Of a stretch of 36,503 bases of DNA, positions 6,247 to 13,188 are shown piece after piece. Position numbers and translations under genes: made by a program. The notes beneath the pieces were generated by a model. It saw nothing but the letters and a program-made list of their open reading frames with translations, had not been told where the DNA came from and searched no databases. This DNA comes from Chloroflexota bacterium (GTDB taxonomy: Bacteria > Chloroflexota > Dormibacteria > CF-121): positions 1 through 36,503 of the forward strand of contig VBID01000134.1 in NCBI GenBank assembly GCA_005880615.1, written 5' to 3'. Position 1 is the stretch's first letter; every line of letters begins with the position of its first letter.

Positions 6247-7562
6247 GCCTCACCCTCCTCCCTCTCATTAGTTCTCCGAAGCGACCGCATGTGGCGGCGG
6301 GCACCAACTCCCGGAGTGGGATGCGTCTCGTACATGCGGACTCCGACGACGGCTGCGCCCAGCGCCGTGATGCCGGCCACCACCCAGATCGCTGCGACCA
6401 ACCCGAAGAGATCGGCGACTACGCCGGACAGGAGGGCGCCCACCACGAATCCAGCGTCGCGCCACAACCGATAGACGCCGACCGCCGATGCTCGCCATGC
6501 CGGATGCGCGACGTCGCCGACTGCCGCCAGCAGCGTGGGATATGCCATCGCGGTCCCAGCGCCGAGGCCGATCGCACCGATGGCCCAGATGGCAAAGCCC
6601 CTTCCGCTGGCGGTCACGGCCAGGGCGGCTGCCTGGACGGCCAGCCCTCCAGCGATCAGCCGCTTGCGGCCGATTCGATCAGACAGCGCGCCCGTGGCCA
6701 GTTGGCCGACGCCCCAGACGAACGGGTAGAGCGCGACCAGCGCCCCGATCGCGGAAAGGGAGAGGCCATGCCGAGCGAAAAGGAGCGGGAACAGTCCCCA
6801 CGCCATCCCGTCGTTGAGGTTATTCGTCAATCCGGCCGCGCAACTGGCGGACAGTGCTCGCTCACTGAAGCTCGTTTCGACGAAGACGTGGCGCATTGTG
6901 ACCGCCGGCTGCAGGTTCCTGCCGTCGTTCGCACGGCCTTCCAAGCGGGCGTGCCCACGCGTTTCGCGCACCAAGAAAGCTGAGAGACCCAATCCGAGGC
7001 CCGCGCAGGCTACCCCGAAGAAGAAGGGTTGCGGGCGAAGTCCGGCATGTTGCGCGACGACCCCGGTGAGGTAGGCGGTCGCGGCCAGCGCCCCATAGCC
7101 GGCAGCTTCGTTGATCCCCATCGCCAGGCCGCGGCGAACCGGACCAACCAGATCGATCTTCATGTTGACCGTCATCGACCACGCGAGTCCCTGATTGATC
7201 CCGAGAAGGACGTTGGCCAGGATCACCCAACCCCAGCGAGGAGCCCAGATCAGCAGCAGCGGTACGGGCACGCCTGCCAGCCAACCCGCAACCAGCACCG
7301 GCTTTCGGCCGAAGCGGTCCGAGAGGGTCCCGGCGATGAAGTTCGTGATCGCCTTCGTCACGCCGAAGGCCACGATGAAGGTCAGCGCCGCCGTGACGGC
7401 GTTGAGCCCGAAGACGCGCGTGGCGAGCAGCGGGAGGACGGTCCGCTCCTGCCCGAGCATGCCGCCGACGAGCGCGTTGACGCCTACAAGAAGGCTGAAT
7501 TGGGCCAGGTTCGCCCGCAGTCCAAGCGTCACCGCTCGCATCCGGGGAGCGGCAGCCGTCAT
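6243..7562 (-). CDS. MFS transporter of the ArsR-rhodanese operon
   Basis: A 439-residue protein with about 12 hydrophobic segments. The major facilitator loop signature appears in both halves (GTLSDRFGRKPVLVAG near 80-95 and GALSDRIGRKRLIAGG near 285-300), along with LLGINQGLAWSM. ATG 7562 is chosen because it overlaps the upstream stop as ATGA, and because the sequence from there (MTAAAPRMRAVTLGLRANL) leads straight into TM1. Its stop overlaps the next gene in the same way. Coupling to an ArsR repressor, sulfur-transfer proteins and two methyltransferases suggests export of a toxic or methylated thiophilic compound. The substrate cannot be read from the sequence. Confidence 0.85.
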   Translation of the reverse strand: MTAAAPRMRAVTLGLRANLAQFSLLVGVNALVGGMLGQERTVLPLLATRVFGLNAVTAALTFIVAFGVTKAITNFIAGTLSDRFGRKPVLVAGWLAGVPVPLLLIWAPRWGWVILANVLLGINQGLAWSMTVNMKIDLVGPVRRGLAMGINEAAGYGALAATAYLTGVVAQHAGLRPQPFFFGVACAGLGLGLSAFLVRETRGHARLEGRANDGRNLQPAVTMRHVFVETSFSERALSASCAAGLTNNLNDGMAWGLFPLLFARHGLSLSAIGALVALYPFVWGVGQLATGALSDRIGRKRLIAGGLAVQAAALAVTASGRGFAIWAIGAIGLGAGTAMAYPTLLAAVGDVAHPAWRASAVGVYRLWRDAGFVVGALLSGVVADLFGLVAAIWVVAGITALGAAVVGVRMYETHPTPGVGARRHMRSLRRTNEREEGEA

Positions 7563-8941
7563 CCGATGGCCATCGGTTGACCGGCCTCTCGCCACGCCTC
7601 GAAACCGCCGTCCATGACCGCCAGATTCTGTCGGCCCTGCCCCTCGAGCAGGCTGGCGGCGGTCATCGCTCGCCCGCCGTGACTGCAGTAGATGGTCACG
7701 GGCCCGGGCGGAATGGCGCCGGCTGAGATCACCACGCTGCCAAGTTCCACGTGGCGGGCCGAAGGAATGTGACCGCCCGCCCACTCGCTCGCCTGACGGA
7801 CATCGAGAGGCGCACCTTGCAAGTCCTCGTTGACCTGCCGAAGGGCGATCACCGACTCCGGCAAGGCCTCCGCGCGCCAGGCGTCCATGCCGCCCTCCAA
7901 TTCGCCGACCAGGTTCTCGTACCCGATCTTCAAGCACTGCTCGACCAGATCCCGCTGGTCCTGGTCGGGCGCGCGCAGGAAGACGAGGGGCCGCTCCGCT
8001 GGCACGATCCAGCCCACCCAGGACGCGAAGGCGGGACGGAGCGCGATGGAGAGCGCGCCGGGGATGTGGCCGCGGGCAAAATCCGCAAAAGGCCGGACGT
8101 CCACCAAGATCGCGCCCGCCGCTCGGTGACGCCGAAGCTCGTCGACCGAGAGCGGCGCGAGCGCCGGCGGCGTCACCCCAAATAGACGCGCACCTCGCTG
8201 GTTCACGATGCGCAGCCGGAGGAAGTAGGGCGGGTACGTCCCGAGACCTTCCAGGAAGGTCCGGACGAAGGCATCCTCGCTGGCCGCACTAAAGAGCGGA
8301 TTCTCGTTGCGCTCTCTGCCTAATGACGTCGTCCGCTGCCCGTCGGCTCCCGCCGAACAGAACGAACCGGCGCCATGGGTCGGGTAAACCGGCAGGTCGT
8401 TAGGAAGGTCGCTGAGACGCTGGTGGGCAGACCGATAGAGGGCGTGCGCTAGCGGTTCGGTCTGTTCCGGCCCGATCAGGTCGGGGCGGGCGGCACCGCC
8501 GGGGAGGACCGCTCCCCCACTGAACAGCAGCAGCGGCTTAGGACCGTCAAGCAGGAGATAGCTGAAGTGCTCCGGCGTATGCCCGGGCGTGGCCAGAGCT
8601 CGTAGTGTCAAGCCGCCAAGGTCGACCTCCTCGCCATCGTCGAGTCCGCGGTGCGCGGCAGCGAGATGCGAGGCGCGCGGGGCGAGGATGTCGGCCCCGA
8701 AGGCGGCCAGCTCACGACTGCCTGAGATGAAATCAGCGTGGAGGTGGGTCTCTGCCGCGAACGCGATCCGGAGGTTGAGCCGTTGTCCGAGCTCGAGATA
8801 GGGCGTCGGATCCCGCGGCGGGTCGACCACCAGCGCCCGACCATCGCCCAGCGGCACCAGGTAGGAGGAGTTTCCGAGCCCCTCGTCGATGAAGGGGACG
8901 AGCTCCGCGCGGTGGGCGGCCTGGACGGCAAGCCCACTCAT
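7559..8941 (-). CDS. Metallo-beta-lactamase-fold protein fused to two rhodanese domains
   Basis: A 460-residue cytoplasmic protein resembling persulfide dioxygenase-rhodanese (CstB-like) enzymes of sulfide and persulfide detoxification. The MBL part (about 1-235) has THLHADF at 65-71, PGHTPEH at 119-125 and PTHGAG at 187-192. The usual HxHxDH ends in Phe here, and the usual metal-ligand Asp of the GD motif is Gly (FSGGAV, 140-145). Rhodanese 1 (about 265-360) has no active-site Cys (FLRAPDQDQ); rhodanese 2 (about 370-455) has YCSHGGRA with the catalytic Cys. Dioxygenase activity is therefore doubtful, while sulfur transfer by domain 2 is plausible. ATG 8941 overlaps the upstream stop, and the stop overlaps the MFS start. 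Confidence 0.85.
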   Translation of the reverse strand: MSGLAVQAAHRAELVPFIDEGLGNSSYLVPLGDGRALVVDPPRDPTPYLELGQRLNLRIAFAAETHLHADFISGSRELAAFGADILAPRASHLAAAHRGLDDGEEVDLGGLTLRALATPGHTPEHFSYLLLDGPKPLLLFSGGAVLPGGAARPDLIGPEQTEPLAHALYRSAHQRLSDLPNDLPVYPTHGAGSFCSAGADGQRTTSLGRERNENPLFSAASEDAFVRTFLEGLGTYPPYFLRLRIVNQRGARLFGVTPPALAPLSVDELRRHRAAGAILVDVRPFADFARGHIPGALSIALRPAFASWVGWIVPAERPLVFLRAPDQDQRDLVEQCLKIGYENLVGELEGGMDAWRAEALPESVIALRQVNEDLQGAPLDVRQASEWAGGHIPSARHVELGSVVISAGAIPPGPVTIYCSHGGRAMTAASLLEGQGRQNLAVMDGGFEAWREAGQPMAIG

Positions 8942-9729
8942 CGGGCCGCCGGCTTGACGCCCCTTACCAGGATGTACCCGAGGTATGGGACCGCCCTGCT
9001 GATGCGCGGCATCAACCAGGCCATCTTGCGCACGTAGGCCGCGTGCGACAGACCACGCACCATGCAGGCGAAGGCATTGACCAGTCCCTCATCCTGGAGG
9101 AAGCCGCGAGGCGTCATCATCTCAAAGGGTCCCGATCGCACCTCGATGGCGGAAAGACCAGCGTCCTGGTAGATCCTCACCCAGCCGTCGAGCTGGTCAA
9201 GCTGCATGCCCGGACACACCTGTCCGAGGAAAATCTCGCGGGCCTCGTCGGTGGGCGGCTGGCGCCAGAAAAACTCGGTGGCCAGCACCATCCCGCCCGG
9301 CCGGCATACCCGGACCAATTCTCTGGCGGCGCGCTGGCGGTCGACGAACATCGTGACCGCTTCGGCGATCACCCGGTCGAACCGACCGTCCGGGAATCGC
9401 AGCCCGAGGATGTCTCCTTGCTCGACCTCGATGTCGCGCTCAAGGCCGGCGCGTCGAACATTGCTCCGGGCTCGCTCGAGCATGAGCGGCGAGATATCGA
9501 CCGCCGTGACCGCGACCCTGAACCGACGCGCCATCTGAATGGCGGTAGTTGCGACTCCGCAGCCGACATCGAGCGCCTTCTGCCCAGCCTGCAAGGCAGC
9601 CAGGCTGAAGAGCTCCTCCGTCGAGCGACGGCCGCCCGGATGGATCACGCGCTTGCCGATGACCGCCAAGAACGTGTACGGGTCCAACGACTTGACGTCG
9701 AGTTTTGGACGGGTCAGCGTCGCTGCCAT
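8938..9729 (-). CDS. Class I SAM-dependent methyltransferase
   Basis: A 263-residue methyltransferase with ALDVGCGVATTAIQMA as SAM motif I, VTAVDISPLMLERAR as motif II, IAEAVTMFVD, and LVRVCRPGGMVLATEFFW. The N-terminal block YTFLAVIGKRVIHPGGRRSTEEL precedes the fold. The substrate is unknown; the operon suggests a small thiol, metalloid or sulfur compound, which is inference only. ATG 9729 has a good ribosome-binding site (GGGAGGT, nine bases upstream) and leaves a 16-base gap to the arsR-rhodanese gene. The frame stays open much further upstream, but that part lies within the previous gene and is not coding. The stop overlaps the MBL gene as ATGA. Confidence 0.85.
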   Translation of the reverse strand: MAATLTRPKLDVKSLDPYTFLAVIGKRVIHPGGRRSTEELFSLAALQAGQKALDVGCGVATTAIQMARRFRVAVTAVDISPLMLERARSNVRRAGLERDIEVEQGDILGLRFPDGRFDRVIAEAVTMFVDRQRAARELVRVCRPGGMVLATEFFWRQPPTDEAREIFLGQVCPGMQLDQLDGWVRIYQDAGLSAIEVRSGPFEMMTPRGFLQDEGLVNAFACMVRGLSHAAYVRKMAWLMPRISRAVPYLGYILVRGVKPAAR

Positions 9730-9745
9730 GTGATTGACCTCCCTC

Positions 9746-10522
9746 TCAGCTGCCGACCACTGGAAGGCCTGCCGCCTTCCACTCCGGCAACCCGTCTTCA
9801 AGCCGTCTGGCACGAAAGCCGGCCTGTTGCAGCACACGGACCGCCTTATGAGCGAACGCACAGTACGGGCCGCGGCAGTACGCCACGGCCTCTTTGTCGC
9901 GGGGCAGTTCGCGGAGTCTTCGGCGGAGCTCCGCCAGCGGGATCGAGATCGCGGGCGGCAGGTGGCCGGCCGCAAACTCCTCCGCGGGCCGGACGTCGAG
10001 CACGATCAGGTCTTCACCCCGCTTCAGCCGGCGGAGCAGCTCGGCTCGAGTGACAGGTTCAAGACTGTCCCGCGCGCCGAGGTAGGCATCAGCCAGCCGG
10101 CCTACCTCCGCACGGTGCTGAGCAGCCACGCTGCGCAGGTTGCGCCAGAGGTCGAACACCTCGGGGTCCCGCAGACCGTAATAGATCCGGTTGCCATCCC
10201 GTCGGCGGCGGACCAGTCCGACCTCCCGGAGTACCTGTAAGTGCTGACTGGTGTTGGCGACCGAAAGCCTCGTCTCGGATGCCAGCCGCTCAACGGTGCG
10301 TTCGCCATTGGCGAGCACATCGACGATCTCCAGTCGCCTGCCGTTTGCCAGCGCCTGCGCCAGACGGGCAAACTCATCGAAGAGGGCAGTCTTGGGTTGG
10401 TGTCCGTCGCGGTCCTGGGACCGCCCCTCCCCATGCCGCGTGGTCACTGCCCTTCGCGCCAGCGCTGGAGGCAGGCTGGGAGCCGGCGACCCCGTCCCAG
10501 CCTGCCGCGGTCTCGCGTTCAC
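9746..10522 (-). CDS. ArsR-family repressor fused to a rhodanese domain
   Basis: A 258-residue protein. An Arg/Gly-rich N-terminus (1-45) leads to an ArsR winged helix-turn-helix (about 48-125: LAQALANGRRLEIVDVL, SVANTSQHLQVLREVGLV, GNRIYYGL). A rhodanese domain (about 155-255) has active site YCRGPYCAFAHKAV with Cys216 and Cys221. These are the only two cysteines, so the classical As(III) site in the recognition helix is absent and any thiol sensing must use the rhodanese domain. The start is GTG 10522, overlapping the upstream TAG as TAGTG; an internal GTG near residue 26 is possible. It is the likely autorepressor of the operon through the dyad near 11010. Confidence 0.86.
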   Translation of the reverse strand: MNARPRQAGTGSPAPSLPPALARRAVTTRHGEGRSQDRDGHQPKTALFDEFARLAQALANGRRLEIVDVLANGERTVERLASETRLSVANTSQHLQVLREVGLVRRRRDGNRIYYGLRDPEVFDLWRNLRSVAAQHRAEVGRLADAYLGARDSLEPVTRAELLRRLKRGEDLIVLDVRPAEEFAAGHLPPAISIPLAELRRRLRELPRDKEAVAYCRGPYCAFAHKAVRVLQQAGFRARRLEDGLPEWKAAGLPVVGS

Positions 10523-10974
10523 TAAACGGCCGACCTTTCCGCTGTGGCTACCCGGGCCAGGTTTTGCAGCGTGTCTTCGATTGTCTTCTCGTTGACGCGC
10601 TGCAGCATCAGGCTGTCTACGGCCTTGCCCAGCGGCCCGCCGGCCAGCTGGTAGTCGATGTCGATGCTGATCTTGCTCCCCTCCCCCTGTGGCTCGAAGG
10701 TCCAGGCGAACGTCCCGGTCATGCCGCCGGAGAACGTCGACTTGATCCGCTGGTGGCGCTCGTGGTCGGTCACGGTGAACTTCTCGTCGAACGTGACGCC
10801 CAGCACCTTGTAGATCACCCGGAACGAGTCGCCGATCCGCCCCGGGCTGCGGTGTACGTCCACCACGTCCTGGACGTTGGGCACGTACTTCGGGAAGTTT
10901 GCAGGGTCGTCCACGATCTCGAACACTTTGTCGACTGGTGCCGCGACGGTCGTGCTCTTGTGTATCTCGGCCAT
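10522..10974 (-). CDS. SRPBCC-family (polyketide cyclase/START-like) protein
   Basis: A 150-residue soluble protein with the SRPBCC helix-grip signature: STTVAAPVDKVFEIVDDPANFPKY at the N-terminus, FAWTFEPQGEGSKISIDIDY in the middle, and a long C-terminal helix. Members bind hydrophobic ligands; the ligand here is unknown. ATG 10974 has an ideal ribosome-binding site (AGGAGGT at 10987-10981, six bases upstream). It is the first gene of the operon, starting about 43 bases after the predicted transcription start, and is coupled to the arsR-rhodanese gene by a TAGTG overlap. Confidence 0.88.
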   Translation of the reverse strand: MAEIHKSTTVAAPVDKVFEIVDDPANFPKYVPNVQDVVDVHRSPGRIGDSFRVIYKVLGVTFDEKFTVTDHERHQRIKSTFSGGMTGTFAWTFEPQGEGSKISIDIDYQLAGGPLGKAVDSLMLQRVNEKTIEDTLQNLARVATAERSAV

Positions 10975-10998
10975 GACCAGACCTCCTCGAACAATTCG

Positions 10999-11052
10999 TT
11001 CAACTACTCAATTGAATGCTTGAATACTAGGGGAAGCCGGTTCCCGTGTCAA
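10999..11052 (-). promoter_or_regulatory. Sigma70-type promoter with ArsR-type operator dyad
   Basis: On the minus strand a perfect -35 TTGACA (11052-11047) is followed after 17 bases by a -10 TAGTAT (11029-11024), predicting transcription from about 11017 into the SRPBCC-arsR operon. A 26-bp imperfect palindrome at 10999-11024 is centred on CAATTG, with outer arms TTCAA/TTGAA. It abuts the -10 and covers the start of transcription, where an ArsR repressor would block initiation. A smaller palindrome GAACAATTCGTTC lies at 10989-11001. The sequences are seen directly; the binding partner is inferred. Confidence 0.7.
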
Positions 11053-11124
11053 GGGGCACGGGTGGGCCTGAGGCGAATCGTGCCCGGTTGGCGGCGGCGA
11101 GCGGATGCTAGCCCGGCGGCTCGA

Positions 11125-11490
11125 TCACACGGCCTGGCCCCAAGAATGGCGCCGGCAGGTGAAGTAAATATGGTTGATGTAGCTCGTTTGCCAGTTCGCC
11201 GGCCGCTGCCGGCTATCTCGGAATGCCAGATACAGCCGAATCAGGATGAAGGCCGCCAGGCCCGCCAGGACGCTGAAGGCGACTCGCTGCGTGAGGGCGA
11301 GGCTCGCCCAGTCGACGGCCAGGGTCGCGTACAGGAACACGACGAGGATCACCACGGCAGCGGCGTAAGCCAGGCGGATCGGAAACCGGCTCTTGGTCGT
11401 GTCCGGCGGACGCATCGCCAAGGCGCCCAACAGCAGGCCAATCCCACCACCGGCCTCGTGAATGCTCAGGAACAGGGTGCGGGTCGTCAT
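11125..11490 (-). CDS. Small membrane protein of unknown function
   Basis: A 121-residue protein with three or four hydrophobic segments: TRTLFLSIHEAGGGIGLLLGAL, LAYAAAVVILVVFLYATLAV and VAFSVLAGLAAFILIRLYLAF. The ending (SYINHIYFTCRRHSWG) is polar and ends abruptly, so the gene may be truncated relative to longer relatives. ATG 11490 has a clear ribosome-binding site (CGGAGGA). It lies upstream of the SRPBCC-arsR promoter and on the same strand, without an obvious link to it. I do not recognise a family. Confidence 0.65.
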   Translation of the reverse strand: MTTRTLFLSIHEAGGGIGLLLGALAMRPPDTTKSRFPIRLAYAAAVVILVVFLYATLAVDWASLALTQRVAFSVLAGLAAFILIRLYLAFRDSRQRPANWQTSYINHIYFTCRRHSWGQAV

Positions 11491-11624
11491 CGTTCGAGTC
11501 CTCCGTTGGAAATCACAGAATTGATAGCAACTTCTACGCTTTGAAACCCACGGAGGACGAGCGGGTATTCCGCGGCTACCCCGTTCTCCCCCCAGAGTGG
11601 TGTCAGCAATCTGTGCGACGGTAG

Positions 11625-12488
11625 TTAGAGGGGCGGCCCCGCGGCCGGGCGCGCCCGCGGTCGGGGGAACTTGGCGATCAGGCCGGCCGCCTCAACCTGG
11701 AAGAGTTCCTCCGGTTCGGGCAGCCCGGCGAGCAGGTAGCGGCCGAGGGCCCGGAAGGCGAGGCCGTCGGCGAGGCTCCCTTCCAGGGCGCTCCGGGCTG
11801 CCGATGAGATCAGGATCTGCCCGCCGTGGGCAGCGGAGCAGACGCGGGCGGCGGTATTGACCGCGATGCCGACGTACCCAGCATCCCCGAGCGTCGGCCG
11901 GCCGGTGTGCAAGCCAATCCGGACCCGGACCTCAAGCTTCTCTGGCCATTCCCGCTTCGCCAGGGATCGCTGGATCGCCAGCGCGGAGGCCAGCGCCCGC
12001 GCCGGTTGCTGGAACACCGCGAAGAACTCGTCGGCCCGGGCGTCAACCTCGTGTCCGCCCACCCGGCGGACATTGGTCCGGATGATCGCCTGCACATCGC
12101 GGAGGAGTTCGGCGTATGCGTCCTCGAGTCGCCGGACCAAGCGCGTCGATCGTTCGATATCGGTGAGCAGGAAGGTGACCATCCCTCGAGGCAGGCTCGC
12201 GATGTCCACGGCGTGCGCCTTGAGCACCCCTTGTTGCCGCTCTTTGCGCAGCTGCCCATCGAAGAAACCCAGCGGGGAGATTCCGTATTTTTTGGCCGCT
12301 CCCAGGAGCCGCTGGCGCGCCCGTTCGCGCGCCGCGTCGTCCTCGAAGCGAACCTGGTCGAAGCGGGCCAGCGCGTTCCGAACGTGCGGCGCGTCATTGA
12401 TCGGCAGCAGCCGGCGTCCCTTCGAGTCGACATACGCAAACGAACTGTCCCGCAGGCGAGCACGTGCCTTCGCGTCGAGAAGTGCCAT
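11625..12488 (-). CDS. Class III adenylate/guanylate cyclase
   Basis: A 287-residue soluble protein. The N-terminal part (about 15-80: DSSFAYVDSKGRRLLPIND, HVRNALARFDQ, RQRLLGAAKKYGI) is a helical module seen in other proteins of this type. The catalytic domain (about 103-265) has TFLLTDIERSTRLV with metal Asp110, ARADEFFAVF with the second metal Asp153, RIGLHTGRP, and VNTAARVCSAAHGGQILIS. Both metal-binding Asp residues are present, so it should make a cyclic nucleotide, though the residue before Asp153 is Ala rather than the usual Gly. ATG 12488 follows a ribosome-binding site (GAAGGAGA) and lies where similarity begins. Confidence 0.87.
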   Translation of the reverse strand: MALLDAKARARLRDSSFAYVDSKGRRLLPINDAPHVRNALARFDQVRFEDDAARERARQRLLGAAKKYGISPLGFFDGQLRKERQQGVLKAHAVDIASLPRGMVTFLLTDIERSTRLVRRLEDAYAELLRDVQAIIRTNVRRVGGHEVDARADEFFAVFQQPARALASALAIQRSLAKREWPEKLEVRVRIGLHTGRPTLGDAGYVGIAVNTAARVCSAAHGGQILISSAARSALEGSLADGLAFRALGRYLLAGLPEPEELFQVEAAGLIAKFPRPRARPAAGPPL

Positions 12489-12593
12489 GGCTTCCAGTCT
12501 CCTTCGAGAACGGCAATTATAGGCAAGCACGGCGGCTTGCGCTCCTGATCGGGGTCGGACGCCCAAATTCGCAGTGCTTGACCGACGTCCTGT

Positions 12594-13052
12594 ATGGGTT
12601 CTATGGTCGGGGCTGTGGTGACTGGCTGGCGGAGCTTCCGAGGCGCTGACTGGATAGCAATGGCTGGGCTGACCCTCGGGGTCTCAGCTCTTTGCATCCT
12701 CGTGTTCCTAATGAACTTTAGCGGGCCGATTGAGACCGCCTTCATGGCTCGCCTGCCCTGTCCGGACTCGTTCACGACCGACCACTGCTTTGCGTCGCAT
12801 CCGGAGTCCTACCGATATGTGCCCGCAGAGATCCGCGGGAAACCGGGCCGCTATATCCCCGTCAACAATCCTGGGGATCTCTTCGGTCTTCTCTTTGTTG
12901 GGTCGATCATTACCGGCCTAGCCGCGGTACTTCTGGGCGCTCTCGCGCTGACGTTCAAGAGTCGCCTGCGCTGGGTGGCTTGGTCAGGCGTTGTCGCTGG
13001 CGGGTTGGTGCTTGCGGCATGGGTGCCGGCGATCAGTAGAGTTGGGGACTGA
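12594..13052 (+). CDS. Membrane protein of unknown function
   Basis: A 152-residue protein with three predicted membrane segments: about 20-42 (WIAMAGLTLGVSALCILVFL), 96-118 (GLLFVGSIITGLAAVLLGAL) and 128-146 (VAWSGVVAGGLVLAAWVPAI). A roughly 50-residue loop between the first two has two Cys (LPCPDS, DHCFAS) and could be disulfide-bonded outside the cell. The reading frame has visibly lower GC than its neighbours. A possible promoter (TTGACC at 12578, TATGGT at 12602) would place the true start at a later ATG such as 12660. I do not recognise it. The 136 bases after its stop hold nothing I can name. Confidence 0.6.
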   Translation: MGSMVGAVVTGWRSFRGADWIAMAGLTLGVSALCILVFLMNFSGPIETAFMARLPCPDSFTTDHCFASHPESYRYVPAEIRGKPGRYIPVNNPGDLFGLLFVGSIITGLAAVLLGALALTFKSRLRWVAWSGVVAGGLVLAAWVPAISRVGD

Positions 13053-13188
13053 CAGCTGTTAAGCGGTCTCGCTGACGAGCCGGGGTTGCCCGCAACGCAG
13101 CGGCCATGACCCACCGCCGGCTAGCCGAGGCCGCCGCCAGAAAACAGGAACTCGCCGCAGGTCAGTCTTCGACCCGGGAAGCCCGGCG

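Noticed and set aside
7563-7937. 125-codon upstream extension of the MFS gene
   Set aside because: It overlaps the rhodanese domains of the upstream gene; the ATGA junction at 7562-7559 and the TM1 position give the true start.
9730-9975. 82-codon upstream extension of the methyltransferase at 8938
   Set aside because: It lies inside the arsR-rhodanese gene, is Arg/Ser-rich, and the internal ATG 9729 has a strong ribosome-binding site at the point where similarity begins.
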